Shown one piece after another: positions 10,331 to 20,463 of a DNA stretch of 64,000 nt (positions are counted from its first letter, which is position 1; each line of letters opens with the position of its first letter). The stretch comes from Cunninghamia lanceolata. Lineage: Eukaryota; Streptophyta; Pinopsida; Cupressales; Cupressaceae. Under the pieces are notes generated by a model, which saw only the letters and a program-made list of their open reading frames with translations, had not been told where the DNA came from and searched no databases. A program made the translations under genes and the position numbers. Where the stretch lies: assembly GCA_027924645.1 (NCBI GenBank), contig BSBN01000254.1:15322501-15386500 (forward strand), written 5' to 3'.

Positions 10331-11520
10331 TAAGAGGATAAGTCAGCCCTGAAGAGGAAAAAATAAGTTTTAAAGAAGAAAATTAATGCAAAATGTAGGC
10401 CAACCTACACTAGGCCAACCTACAAAGAAGGTAGAGTATGAAAGCTATAAAGAAGAGGTTAAATCTTCATTTCTCACATCCCATTCAAAAACAAAAAATA
10501 TAGATTTTTTGCAGAGCAGGTCAGCAAATTAGGAATAGAATTCCTTGGAAAAGGAAGGTGAATTTAGTGAGAGAAAGAGGAATTAAAGTTTTATTTCTTC
10601 ATGCTTTTTGATGCATCAAGATCGTTCAAGATTGCTTGGAATTTTGTGAAATAAAATGAATTGTCTTTCAATTTCTTCACATGCATTAATGAACTTGACT
10701 TAATTTTTTCAAGTACTATGACTTGTGGTATTCTATCTTGTAGGTGTGTGAAAATCCATAGGTGAGCTATGAAGAGGAGCATCCAGAGGATCGAGACATC
10801 AATGAGTACACCATCATCCTACTTCTAGAGGAGAACTTCACCACTGGAGTGAGAGAAGAACTTCATCATCCATCTTGCAAGCTCCCCCATCTGAAGACCT
10901 AGAAGATCACTTCCACATTCAAGAGCCTTCCATTTCATGCACAAGAAGAAGATCAAGAGAAAACATCATGAGGTCTACTCCAAGAATTCATGCCCAAGTA
11001 ATCCCCTCTACTTCAACATCCAGAGAAAGATGAGCAAGATTATCAAGAAAATCCACAAATTACATCTAGAACAAGGAGTGAAGAAAAAGGACAACATTCC
11101 CAAGTTCCATGTTGAAATCTTTAGAAGTAAAAAATGCAAGTTCAAAGACCTTGCCAAGAAAAGAAGATAAAATTTGGGAATAGCATCAAGAAATTGAAAA
11201 AATATTGAAAATCAAGCAAATTTACTCGAGAAATGCTCAAGTGGTGTCTATACATCATCAACCAATCATTTCTCACCACTTCATCACATCCATGTTCAAT
11301 GTACATGCAACAAAGTCCAAGAGAAAGAGGACGCCCTATCTAGAAGATTCCTAGAGATTCTAACATGTTATGCTTATCACCTTGGGAAATGTGCCTTCAT
11401 TGCCTTTGGGTTTTTAAGTACACAAGTTGTGTCAAATTTTTCTTTTTACTAAAAATAGTTGGTCATTGTAACTAATTGCCTTGTTGGCAAAATCTTGGCC
11501 CTTCATTGTATTTTGAGGAC

Positions 11521-11528
11521 TATAAAAG
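11521..11528 (+). promoter_or_regulatory. TATA box of the probable solo LTR
   Basis: TATAAAAG in the context GGACTATAAAAGGCTC. It lies about 0.9 kb from the reconstructed LTR end, a common place for the Pol II start of a plant LTR. Confidence 0.5.
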
Positions 11529-12170
11529 GCTCATTCACCTCATTTGTAATCATACAAGATACATTAGATAATAGATTGTTGTAGGAGAGAATAGAGTAGG
11601 AGTAGAGTAGAGGAAGCTCTTCGAAAGTTGTTGGAGAGACCTTGAAATTGTTGTAATCACTTCCAAGGTTAATATATTTTTCTTTTAATCTTGGTGACAA
11701 TTGTGTTGTTTTGGAACATAGCATGGTTTCTTATTTCTTGAAGATGATTGAGATGTGTTTCCGCATAGAAGTAGAGTAGATTAGAAAGTTCAGTGATATA
11801 TTGAATGCATTGTGAAGATATTCAATGAATTCCTAGGTTCATACTTTTGATGGTTTGTTGTTGGCAAGTCATTGTGCAAAGTTAGCCTGAACCTCAACTT
11901 ATTGCAATAGTTTGGTTGTTAATGCTTGTTTGAGTTGCGCCAGTTGTGGGTACTCAAATGTGTGTTTGCAATATGAAAATCCTTAGTCGTCCTTGGGAGA
12001 TTGCACTTGTTCTATGTAGTTGTTGAATTCATCATGGCGAAGTGGAGCTTGTTATTAGGAATTCATCTATCTTGGCATCATTCATTGTCTCATTATACTT
12101 AGAAGTAGAGTAGATTCTCTTTAAACCCTTTACCTTCTTGCATTTTCTTTGTAGAGTGGAACTAAGAGGT

Positions 12171-13259
12171 TGTTGGCAAGAGACACTATATGGATTCATG
12201 GTTGTTGTCATTGATGGCAACAAAGGTCATCCCACATATCCGCAAGTCATGATATGTCTCTACCGGAAGTCAGATTGAAGATTGTGGTGGCCCGGTGAAC
12301 AAGAACAGAGCATGTGGCAAGGTCCGACAGATTGGTCCGGATCTCTCAGAGGAAGTGTCTTGGTGCAGTGCGGATCTGGGGAAGTCAAGAGGACTATCTT
12401 GAGTAGTATATTCCAAGGATTTAGCCTCCGGAGATGGACAAGGAAAAAGATATGAATAGTTGAGTACCGGATTCCTGAGAGACAGTGAAAACAGAGGAAG
12501 AACTGACTGACTGAGTATCAAACTACTTTCCGGATGTGTTACAGATGATGATAAAGGTTGCGGAGGCATGAATCATGTTTGGCCGACATAATTGATGATA
12601 TCTACAAGTATATGCTTGATCCGCATTGCTTGGTGAGCAAGGATTCAGCCGACAGAACTAAGTTTGTAAGAAACTAGACTGTTCCGGATGCCGACTAGAA
12701 AGATGATGAAATTACTTGTGCGGATATATATAGAGGATGGATTTAGTTGTGAAAGGTGTGTGAATATATGCAAACAAGTCCAGAGTGGAGCAGAAGTAAC
12801 AAGTGAGATCCGGTATGTGAAAAGACAGCAGACTAAAGAACAGAGGAAAGATGAAGTGCAGCAGATCAGTATACTGAACCTAACCGGAACTGAACTCCAG
12901 CATATGCAGATGCTTCCAATCAGTTCAAGACTGTGATTCTAATCACTTTGTAAGACAGTGTGTCTTCTTGTAGGCAGTGAGCCTCTTGTGAGCAGTGTGC
13001 TCGGGCAGTGAGCCCTAATTGGCAAGTGCCATTTTTGTAATTTCCTATTCTTCTAACAGAGAATAATTCTTGGGTTAATCACCCCGTGGTTTTCTCCCTT
13101 AACAGGGTTTCCACGTCAAAAATACTGTGTCATGTGTTTCTTATTTCATGGCTTATGTTTTGTGTTTGATTTTATGCTACTTCAATTAAGAGGAAAGTTT
13201 AATAAGGGAAATAATTAAGATAACTGATTCACCCCCCCCCCCCCTCTCAGTTATCAACA
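12171..13259 (+). repeat. 5' LTR of copy 1 (1089 bp)
   Basis: It starts TGTTGGCAAGAGACAC and ends TCAGTTATCAACA, after a run of 13 C near 13231-13243. It is nearly identical to the 3' LTR. The 82- and 99-codon frames inside appear in both LTRs and carry no known motif, so I do not call them genes. Confidence 0.95.
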
Positions 13260-13260
13260 A

Positions 13261-13276
13261 TTGGTATCAGAGCTAA
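13261..13276 (+). other. primer-binding site of copy 1
   Basis: TTGGTATCAGAGCTAA, one base after the LTR, is a perfect match to the usual plant initiator tRNA-Met site. Confidence 0.9.
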
Positions 13277-13324
13277 GTTCCTCCTAATAGAGCCTAACAG
13301 CTTGAGGAAGATCTGGGATTTCAA

Positions 13325-14503
13325 ATGGATGCATATGGTTTAAGGGAGCAACTCAAGACTGCCCTTGAGGATCTTGAACAGTCAAATTCTGAAGTCAGTG
13401 AATTAAAGGAAAGACTCAAACAGGCTGATGAATTCATGAGAGAATTAAAAGACAAATTAAGTCTCTCTATGAAAAAGAGAAAGGAGCTGCTTCAACAGTT
13501 GGCAAGACAAAGTGAAGAAAGCAATACAAGTGAGGAATTGACTGAGCAAACCAAGTTATGTGAAAAGTTATCAAAAGAAGTCATTATGTTAAGACATGAA
13601 ATGGAATCAGGAACTATAAAGTTTACTCAAGAGATTGAAGAAAAAAGAAAGGCTGAAGACAATCTAAGACAATCTCTTAAAGAAAAATCAGAAGAATGCC
13701 ACCAGATGGACAGGATTATCAGACACCTTGAATCTGATCTTGAAGATTCCAAAGATAATGAAGGAAAACTTGAGGATCAAATTGCCTCTCTCAAAAGAGA
13801 CCTTCAAACAGCAAATGAATATAAAGAGAAATTCAAGATAAGTTCTGCTCAACTTGAAATTCTTCTTGGAAGTCAAAAGAGGACAGATGACAAGTATGGC
13901 TTGGGATATGAGAAAGGAGAAAGCTCCGGATCCGGTCAGAGGAATCTTGGATCAGAAAATCCAAGGAGCAGGCCTAGAAGACCTCCGGTAAGACAGCCAA
14001 ATGCTCAAAAATATCCATCCTTCAATGGATACTGTCACAGCTGCAACCATTTTGGTCACAAAGCTAATCAGTGCAGAATGAGAATGAATCAGATTAATTC
14101 ATCCTTCTCCGGACAGTGCTTCAACTGCAAAAGGTATGGACACAAATCCCATGAATGCAGAATTATGCAAGTAAACAAATCATTCAAAGGTAGATGCTTT
14201 ACATGCAATAGAGTAGGTCATATGGCTAATCAATGCAGATCAAGGGGATATCAGTTAAATATGCAAAGAAATGTTATTTGCCAAATCTGCAATAGGTCCG
14301 GTCATAATGCTAAAGTCTGCAGAAACAAGAATCAGGACAAAAGAGGTCCGGTGTATAATCAGAATCAAGACAAGGGTAAACAAAAGATGAATGCGGATGA
14401 AGTTAGGAATCAGATGAGCAAGATTTGGGTGAAGAAAAGCTCAGAGAATGTAGAGGTTGGATCCGCACCAGATTCTGGTGCTGATATTTCTTTCGGAAAT
14501 TAA
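13325..14503 (+). CDS. Gag-like protein: coiled coil plus four CCHC zinc knuckles
   Basis: The protein has 392 residues. Residues about 5-190 are a long Glu/Lys/Leu-rich coiled coil with no Pro. A Ser/Gly/Pro/Arg linker (about 195-230) follows, then four CCHC knuckles: CHSCNHFGHKANQC (237-250), CFNCKRYGHKSHEC (265-278), CFTCNRVGHMANQC (291-304) and CQICNRSGHNAKVC (319-332). Knuckles of this type bind RNA in retrotransposon Gag, and the coiled coil should drive self-assembly. I see no typical N-terminal capsid domain, so this looks like the C-terminal half of a Gag. The start at 13325 is the first ATG after the primer site (about 50 bases on). The end reads APDSGADISFGN, which resembles a protease active site but stops at once. 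The frame is intact and the old copy keeps the same length. Confidence 0.9.
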   Translation: MDAYGLREQLKTALEDLEQSNSEVSELKERLKQADEFMRELKDKLSLSMKKRKELLQQLARQSEESNTSEELTEQTKLCEKLSKEVIMLRHEMESGTIKFTQEIEEKRKAEDNLRQSLKEKSEECHQMDRIIRHLESDLEDSKDNEGKLEDQIASLKRDLQTANEYKEKFKISSAQLEILLGSQKRTDDKYGLGYEKGESSGSGQRNLGSENPRSRPRRPPVRQPNAQKYPSFNGYCHSCNHFGHKANQCRMRMNQINSSFSGQCFNCKRYGHKSHECRIMQVNKSFKGRCFTCNRVGHMANQCRSRGYQLNMQRNVICQICNRSGHNAKVCRNKNQDKRGPVYNQNQDKGKQKMNADEVRNQMSKIWVKKSSENVEVGSAPDSGADISFGN

Positions 14504-15156
14504 AAAGTGAGCTCAGGCTCAGGGGGAGACTCAAAGAAGATTCTGTTCCCCCAGCCAAACAAGTTGTGCCGGATGTGGCACAAGATGCGGATTAAAGGGT
14601 TTGTAGATATAAGTCCTGAGATGCTTCAGTCAAGTTTTCAGAGGTCCGCATGGAGTTATGAAGAAGCTGTGTTCGATTAAGTTAGACCTGTTCAGGGAGG
14701 TGCTCCGGTATGATAAAGGATTACAAAAAGGTCCGGAGAGATCCGGAAGTGCACGATCTTGTCTTGCGGATTGGACAGAGTGTTTGGGATGTTCTTGTAA
14801 TATGTTACCTAGATTTATTCATGATTTAAAGATTCGAATGATATTCAGTGATCAGGACTAATCCGGGATACTCCAAGCTGTCCAGACATGGTAAACCGGA
14901 ATAATGCAGGTGAAGCATTTATTGCAGACAGATATTAGGGTTTGCGGAGCAATATAAGGGATTTCTCAAAAGTTATCTGCTCATTCTACACTTGAGAAGA
15001 AGCGAATAGTGGAGCTCTGCAACAAGGTTCATCAAGCACACCAAGGATCTCCTGCCGAAGCTATTGCATAAAGAAATCAATCCAACCACTCCGTGCAAAC
15101 CGAAGGCGCATAAGGTATTCTTCGTTTTTCATTGCCTCACTGCAAATCTTTGAAGA
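14504..15156 (+). other. spacer between the two ORFs of copy 1
   Basis: About 650 bases without a convincing protein. An AGGGGGAG motif lies at about 14521, like the tracts before the 3' LTR. In an autonomous element pol would lie here; no trace of protease, integrase or reverse transcriptase is visible. The 67-codon frame at 14658 has no motif. Confidence 0.6.
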
Positions 15157-18100
15157 ATGGCTACTCCAAACATAGTTAAGATCTCTGATAGACCTCGCCC
15201 CTCATTCAAGAAACATCCCTACAAATCGTTGGAGGTAGATCCACTAGGAGCCTTCTCTAGTGTTCCCCACGGAGTCTTACATACTGAAGATATTAGGGTT
15301 TACATACACGCAAACATTGAGGAATTTGGGGAATTCAAATTAAGAGACCTCTATCACAAACAACTGATAGACAATGCTTTTGAGCTCAAACCAGAGTATA
15401 AGGGTATCCAGAAGAAACAATTTGAGCAATTCATTCATTTCCCTAGCTTTGAAGAAGATGAATGGGTCCGGTATGTACTGAGCAGGATGCATGACAACTT
15501 CCTTTGGCTAGATAGACCCTGCAAGATCACAAAAGAAGCAATTAGAGCAGTAACTGGTCTATACTCTTCCGGGGGGGTACCTATCCTCAAATCTGTCAAG
15601 AACAACGTTGTAACTGAGGCCACCGGATCAAAATATGATAAGAGAGCAATGACCATTGAAGATATTTCGGATCCGGATATCAAATATGCATCAATGATAA
15701 TAGGATACAAGATCTATCACTCCAGCAGGGAGAATTCTGTATCCGGAACTGCAATATACACAGCATATGAAATGCTAAGAAAGAATGCAGATTATGATCT
15801 TTGTGAACTACTACTAAGCCAATTGATGGAAAATGTACAGAAAATCAAGAAAGACAAGAAGAACTCCTTTAAGTATGGTACTCTCATTGTATGTCTCTTC
15901 TTCTACTTCATGAATGAGCTACCCGGAACAAGTGGATGGGTATGGCAGAATGACAAACCTGTTGCAGTCCAGATAAGAGACTATTTGCATGGACTTGGGG
16001 ATGCAAAAGCGAGAAATACAGCTCTATGGGGATACTTCAAAAACTTTCAGAGCATGATGCAAGCAAGAGAGAGAATTCCCCAGTCACTCATTGAGAAATA
16101 CAAGGACTCAGTATGTTTTATGGTTGACACTGATCAGTGCCTAATGGAGGCAGTGGAGCCAAGGACTGTCTGGATCATGCCCATGGGGTATGAAGTTGAT
16201 GAACAGATAGTAGAGCTGCATGTTCAACACATGCTAAGTCAGCCCAAAGATCCTAAGGCAGAAAGGTTTGGAACCTTTGAGGAGCTGAGCGTGAAATTAC
16301 ATGTAGAACTCAGGGAACCTGAGATTAAAAGAAAAGTGAGAAAAGAAGTAGAGCACATTGCTCAAGGCCTAGGCATCTCAAAAGAGGCACTTGATGCCAG
16401 CCGGGAAAAGAGGAGAAAGGCTGAGGAAGAAGAGAAAAGCAAAGAAAGTGCTCCGGTTGAAACCCCCACCCGGACCAGATCATCAAAGAGATCTGCACCT
16501 TCCACAACCAAAAGCTCAAAACCGGAAGTCCAGGCATCCGGTAAAAGATCCAAGACAAAAGCATCAAGGGCTTATGAAAGCCAAAAGGATGAAGAGGAGA
16601 CAGAATCAGATGAAGGAGTAAGAGAAGTAAAGAAACAGAAAAAGAAAGGATCCGGTAAGCCCTCCACAGGCCAAGACAAGGAGGAAATGGCAGAGGTAAC
16701 TGTTGAAAAGCCCACTCTGTCACTAGAGAGCATAATCAAGTCGGTCACGGTGGATGGAAACCTTCAACCAATGACTGAATCCTATGATGACTTCAGTGAG
16801 GCAGACCAAAAGACTCTGCAGGAAGCCACAGTTAAATATCTGAACACATACAATAAGGCTTTCATTGAGATCATATCACTCATTCCTAAAAGCCTAGAGA
16901 AGGAAATGGAAGTAAGAAAGAATAATGCTCATGCCAAAGATCTTGAGATCCGGGAGCAGATAGCTATTCAGCTATATCCTCAAATTGATCCCAAGACAAT
17001 GAACATGATCTTCAAAGACTGCAGAGATGAGTTCAGAAGTAAAGCCAGGATGAATCAGCTCATGCTTGGTGAGACTGACAAAGTGGCACAAGAGACAGAA
17101 GAGATCCTCCGGAAGGCCTTCAAAAGGTTCAATCTTCCTGTTGTAGAGGACTTAGGTGCAGAAACAGCTGCTGTTTTGGAATCTTCTGTTCCGGAAGAAG
17201 TGAGCCATGAACAGACAAGTGAGGACTTGGGACCCTCTGCTCCAGAAGAAGTGGCCCATGAGCAAGCAAGCATCTCTCCTCCGGTTTCCCCTACAGTCTC
17301 CGGATCCAAAGAAGAAGAGCAGTTGCAGGAGAAGGAAGCAGTGGTGACAGACAAAGAGGTTGACAGTTCTAAGACTGCAGAAGAAAAGAAACATCTGTCT
17401 CCGGCAAGAGACACTGCACAAACTGTTCAACAATTTTTGAGCAAAGAAACTCTAGAGATTGATGAACCGGAGCTTCTAAAAGGTCCATTTGATTTTGACT
17501 CTCTCTCTCCGGTACAAACAATGAAGATAGCTTCATTTGCAAATGCCAAGGCAAATGAAAAGCTCCTGAAGTCTCATATGGAAGACTGTGAGTTGATAGA
17601 GGCTGCTTCCGGAGTACTTGTAAAGATCATGCCATCAATCCAAATAGATCCGACAGCCTCCACTTCCGGTAATCTAAAAACCTTAGTCAGCAGTATTGAT
17701 ACACATTTTAATTCTCTAGAAAAATCAGCTGAAGAAAAGGTCCGGAAGGAATTTTTGGATAAGAGATTTTCTGAAATATTAGAATTAATCTCTAAGGATA
17801 GGAAGATTGTAAGCATTGGAATAAAGAGTTTAGAAAATGCTCTTAAGGATGGCGGTGACATCTACAAATTTTGTATATCTTGGTCAAAGGCAACAGCAGC
17901 AATTGACAAGAAAATAAAAGAGGAACAGGACAAGCTTCAAAGCTTATCTCAAAGTTTTGATCCTCTCTCTTCCTCTATAATAAATCAAGAATGTCAGACT
18001 ATTGCAGTCTTGAATGAAATAAAGAATCTTGAGAAGGAGAGGAAGAACATTACCAACCGGATGGGAGAACTTAGAAGGATTATAGTCCCTAAGTTGGAAA

Positions 18101-18291
18101 CTATGCATGAGGCCATCAGTGATGCCCAGACCACCGCCCATACAAAAGATCCGACAGATCTCAGGCGGGCAGAAGCTTTTGCATTTTTGTTGAGTGGTCA
18201 CATTTCAATCTTGGACAGAATGAAGCTAAGTTGGGCTACTGAAATGGTTCAACTGCAGACATCCTTTGCAGACATTCTGCAGTATATGTGA
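15157..18291 (+). CDS. 1044-aa element protein of unknown function (ORF B)
   Basis: I do not recognise a named domain with certainty. Residues about 1-330 form a compact, evenly mixed segment (for example LEVDPLGAFSSVPHGVLH, RAMTIEDISDPDIKYASMI and IVCLFFYFMNELPG near 245-258) that is the best conserved part in the older copy. About 400-535 is a charged linker with basic runs (KRSKTKASR, KKQKKKGSGK) that could act as nuclear signals. About 540-680 is helical, 680-780 is acidic and Pro/Glu-rich, and 800-1044 is helical with likely coiled coils (KNLEKERKNITNRMGELRR). There is no signal peptide and at most one weakly hydrophobic segment. Its place before the 3' LTR is that of the env-like ORF of some copia elements. 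The N-terminal part could belong to the 'putative plant transposon protein' families, to be tested by profile search. Confidence 0.85.
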   Translation: MATPNIVKISDRPRPSFKKHPYKSLEVDPLGAFSSVPHGVLHTEDIRVYIHANIEEFGEFKLRDLYHKQLIDNAFELKPEYKGIQKKQFEQFIHFPSFEEDEWVRYVLSRMHDNFLWLDRPCKITKEAIRAVTGLYSSGGVPILKSVKNNVVTEATGSKYDKRAMTIEDISDPDIKYASMIIGYKIYHSSRENSVSGTAIYTAYEMLRKNADYDLCELLLSQLMENVQKIKKDKKNSFKYGTLIVCLFFYFMNELPGTSGWVWQNDKPVAVQIRDYLHGLGDAKARNTALWGYFKNFQSMMQARERIPQSLIEKYKDSVCFMVDTDQCLMEAVEPRTVWIMPMGYEVDEQIVELHVQHMLSQPKDPKAERFGTFEELSVKLHVELREPEIKRKVRKEVEHIAQGLGISKEALDASREKRRKAEEEEKSKESAPVETPTRTRSSKRSAPSTTKSSKPEVQASGKRSKTKASRAYESQKDEEETESDEGVREVKKQKKKGSGKPSTGQDKEEMAEVTVEKPTLSLESIIKSVTVDGNLQPMTESYDDFSEADQKTLQEATVKYLNTYNKAFIEIISLIPKSLEKEMEVRKNNAHAKDLEIREQIAIQLYPQIDPKTMNMIFKDCRDEFRSKARMNQLMLGETDKVAQETEEILRKAFKRFNLPVVEDLGAETAAVLESSVPEEVSHEQTSEDLGPSAPEEVAHEQASISPPVSPTVSGSKEEEQLQEKEAVVTDKEVDSSKTAEEKKHLSPARDTAQTVQQFLSKETLEIDEPELLKGPFDFDSLSPVQTMKIASFANAKANEKLLKSHMEDCELIEAASGVLVKIMPSIQIDPTASTSGNLKTLVSSIDTHFNSLEKSAEEKVRKEFLDKRFSEILELISKDRKIVSIGIKSLENALKDGGDIYKFCISWSKATAAIDKKIKEEQDKLQSLSQSFDPLSSSIINQECQTIAVLNEIKNLEKERKNITNRMGELRRIIVPKLETMHEAISDAQTTAHTKDPTDLRRAEAFAFLLSGHISILDRMKLSWATEMVQLQTSFADILQYM

Positions 18292-18369
18292 GTATGTAAA
18301 TATGCGGCTATATATAGAAAATTTTTGAAAATTTTGGTGTGCGGACCCTACCCTTTGCCATTGATGTCA

Positions 18370-18524
18370 AAGGGGGAGTGAGGAGCAGTGAAAAATGAGG
18401 AATCCAACTCAGGGGGAGTTCCGGAAATTGTATATAAAGACAGAGCATCAGCAGAGGGGGAGCATAGTGTAAACACTTAGTCATTTTTTCACTAAGTGTT
18501 GCCATCAATGCCAAAGGGGGAGAT
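18370..18524 (+). other. row of four polypurine tracts before the 3' LTR
   Basis: AGGGGGAG or close variants occur at about 18371, 18411, 18455 and 18515, the last directly abutting the LTR. The first and last share the same lead-in (GCCATTGATGTCAAAGG and GCCATCAATGCCAAAGG), so the tract was duplicated. Only the last is positioned to define the LTR start. Repeated tracts are known from Sireviruses. Confidence 0.75.
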
Positions 18525-19613
18525 TGTTGGCAAGAGACACTATATGGATTCATGGTTGTTGTCATTGATGGCAACAAAGGTCATCCCACATATCCGCAAG
18601 TCATGATATGTCTCTACCGGAAGTCAGATTGAAGATTGTGGTGGCCCGGTGAACAAGAACAGAGCATGTGGCAAGGTCCGACAGATTGGTCCGGATCTCT
18701 CAGAGGAAGTGTCTTGGTGCAGTGCGGATCTGGGGAAGTCAAGAGGACTATCTTGAGTAGTATATTCCAAGGATTTAGCCTCCGGAGATGGACAAGGAAA
18801 AAGATATGAATAGTTGAGTACCGGATTCCTGAGAGACAGTGAAAACAGAGGAAGAACTGACTGACTGAGTATCAAACTACTTTCCGGATGTGTTACAGAT
18901 GATGATAAAGGTTGCGGAGGCATGAATCATGTTTGGCCGACATAATTGATGATATCTACAAGTATATGCTTGATCCGCATTGCTTGGTGAGCAAGGATTC
19001 AGCCGACAGAACTAAGTTTGTAAGAAACTAGACTGTTCCGGATGCCGACTAGAAAGATGATGAAATTACTTGTGCGGATATATATAGAGGATGGATTTAG
19101 TTGTGAAAGGTGTGTGAATATATGCGAACAAGTCCAGAGTGGAGCAGAAGTAACAAGTGAGATCCGGTATGTGAAAAGACAGCAGACTAAAGAACAGAGG
19201 AAAGATGAAGTGCAGCAGATCAGTATACTGAACCTAACCGGAACTGAACTCCAGCATATGCAGATGCTTCCAATCAGTTCAAGACTGTGATTCTAATCAC
19301 TTTGTAAGACAGTGTGTCTTCTTGTAGGCAGTGAGCCTCTTGTGAGCAGTGTGCTCGGGCAGTGAGCCCTAATTGGCAAGTGCCATTTTTGTAATTTCCT
19401 ATTCTTCTAACAGAGAATAATTCTTGGGTTAATCACCCCGTGGTTTTCTCCCTTAACAGGGTTTCCACGTCAAAAATACTGTGTCATGTGTTTCTTATTT
19501 CATGGCTTATGTTTTGTGTTTGATTTTATGCTGCTTCAATTAAGAGGAAAGTTTAATAAGGGAAATAATTAAGATAACTGATTCACCCCCCCCCCCCCTC
19601 TCAGTTATCAACA
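18525..19613 (+). repeat. 3' LTR of copy 1 (1089 bp)
   Basis: Same start and end as the 5' LTR, followed directly by the target duplication GAGGT. It includes the same 13-C run (19586-19598). Confidence 0.95.
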
Positions 19614-20125
19614 GAGGTTTCTTGCCATGAAAAGGAATAATAAGTCGAGTGAGTGAAGAAGTAAATTCAGCATAAATCCCTTTGTGTTAACAACATATCA
19701 CATCAAACTACTGAGTCTATATCCAACGCATTATCAAGACCTAACATCTAGAACCTTGGAGTTGTCTCATTGGATCACATAGTTTAGCCTTTGAGAGACT
19801 TTATTTAAGAGAGGATAGAATATTTACTATTTTATTCTAAGTTTGCATGTGCATAAAAACACATCAACAGTTAACCCCTCACGATGATCAGTATCAGAAT
19901 CTGTGGAGTTCTACTGACTAGGAACACTTAAGATATATTGGATTATTTGCAGTATCAGGGGACATGAAACATAACCATTTAATCTGTTGATTCAATTATA
20001 ATATAACTAAACACCATATTTAATGTTTTTCTAGTCATGATTTTTTTTTTTTTAGTTTGACAAAAGCAATTGTGCTTATCTTGAACACACAAAATTAACA
20101 GGGAAGAGGACTTATTTACATGCAG

Positions 20126-20297
20126 CAGCGTCCCAGCCATTGCAATGTCAACAATGGCCTATGCTGCTTCTTTGACAAGAATTATATTGATTTACATTTG
20201 GTATGCTCCAAAAGTGTCATGCTCGGTCAACATATTCTTCATCACATTGACATTAATCCTCCTTCAAGTAATGAAGAGCATCTCTCTACATCCAAAA
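20126..20297 (+). CDS. internal exon of a SERINC-type membrane protein gene
   Basis: In frame from a likely acceptor (TTTACATGCAG) the exon reads MSTMAYAASLTRIILIYIW, then YAPKVSCSVNIFFITLTLIL and LQVMKSISLHPK. This closely follows two membrane segments of plant serine incorporator (TMS/SERINC) proteins, in which a YAP-x-x-SC loop and an SLHPKV ending are typical. It ends at a consensus donor (CCAAAA|GTAAGT). The protein family sits in endomembranes and the plasma membrane. No upstream exon was found between 1 and 9133, and a large repeat block (9134-19869) lies directly 5'. It may be part of a gene with very long introns, or an orphan fragment. Confidence 0.75.
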
Positions 20298-20463
20298 GTA
20301 AGTTCTGTTTTATGTAAGTTCTATTTTTTCCAAAATTACGGGTTTTTTTATGATTTCAAGATTGGCAAAAGTTCACTGAGATGAAGGAGCTGCATTAGTT
20401 CTGTCTCCATAAAACTTGTCAATATGTAAGGATTCTTTAGCTTACCTATGTTGCAAAATATAG

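Larger units (their letters stand above)
12171..19613 (+). mobile_element. young pol-less LTR retrotransposon with two long ORFs (copy 1)
   Basis: Two 1089-bp LTRs (12171-13259, 18525-19613) differ at only two positions that I can find (12772/19126 and 13179/19533, both A/G). The target duplication GAGGT is perfect (12166-12170, 19614-19618). The primer site TTGGTATCAGAGC follows the 5' LTR and CCAAAGGGGGAGAT precedes the 3' LTR. Internal DNA encodes a Gag-like coiled-coil/zinc-knuckle protein (13325-14503) and a 1044-aa protein (15157-18291). No protease domain, integrase, reverse transcriptase or RNase H is present. The element is therefore non-autonomous but recently mobile. LTR ends, primer site, tract sequence and a long ORF in the 3' position recall Sirevirus-type copia elements, which is an inference. 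A second, older copy lies at 37040-44593 on the other strand. Confidence 0.92.
9134..19869 (+). mobile_element. probable 3.3-kb solo LTR, split by a younger insertion
   Basis: The left part (9134-12170) begins TGTTGTGACGTTTTCACAC and the right part (19614-19869) ends CACATCAACA, giving TGTTG/CAACA inverted ends. Flanking bases are ATTAA (9129-9133) and GTTAA (19870-19874), a 4-of-5 match for a target duplication. The left part holds a TATA box (11521) but no Gag or Pol frame, as expected for an LTR. The interior at 12171-19613 is the younger element, flanked by its own perfect duplication. Without it the LTR would be about 3.29 kb. The opening TGTGACG...CGCCCCATTGCAAATGGGGAC resembles LTR starts I recall from conifer Ty3/gypsy elements. 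No partner LTR or internal region is present in the window. Confidence 0.5.

Noticed and set aside
12270..12569. 99-codon frame present in both LTRs of copy 1
   Set aside because: The LTRs are nearly identical, so its preservation carries no weight, and it has no known motif.
16325..16723. 132-codon minus-strand frame
   Set aside because: It is a shadow of the Lys/Glu-rich linker of ORF B on the other strand.
18525..19613. separate solo LTR next to another element
   Set aside because: It pairs with 12171-13259 at almost full identity, and the shared GAGGT duplication shows that they belong to one insertion.
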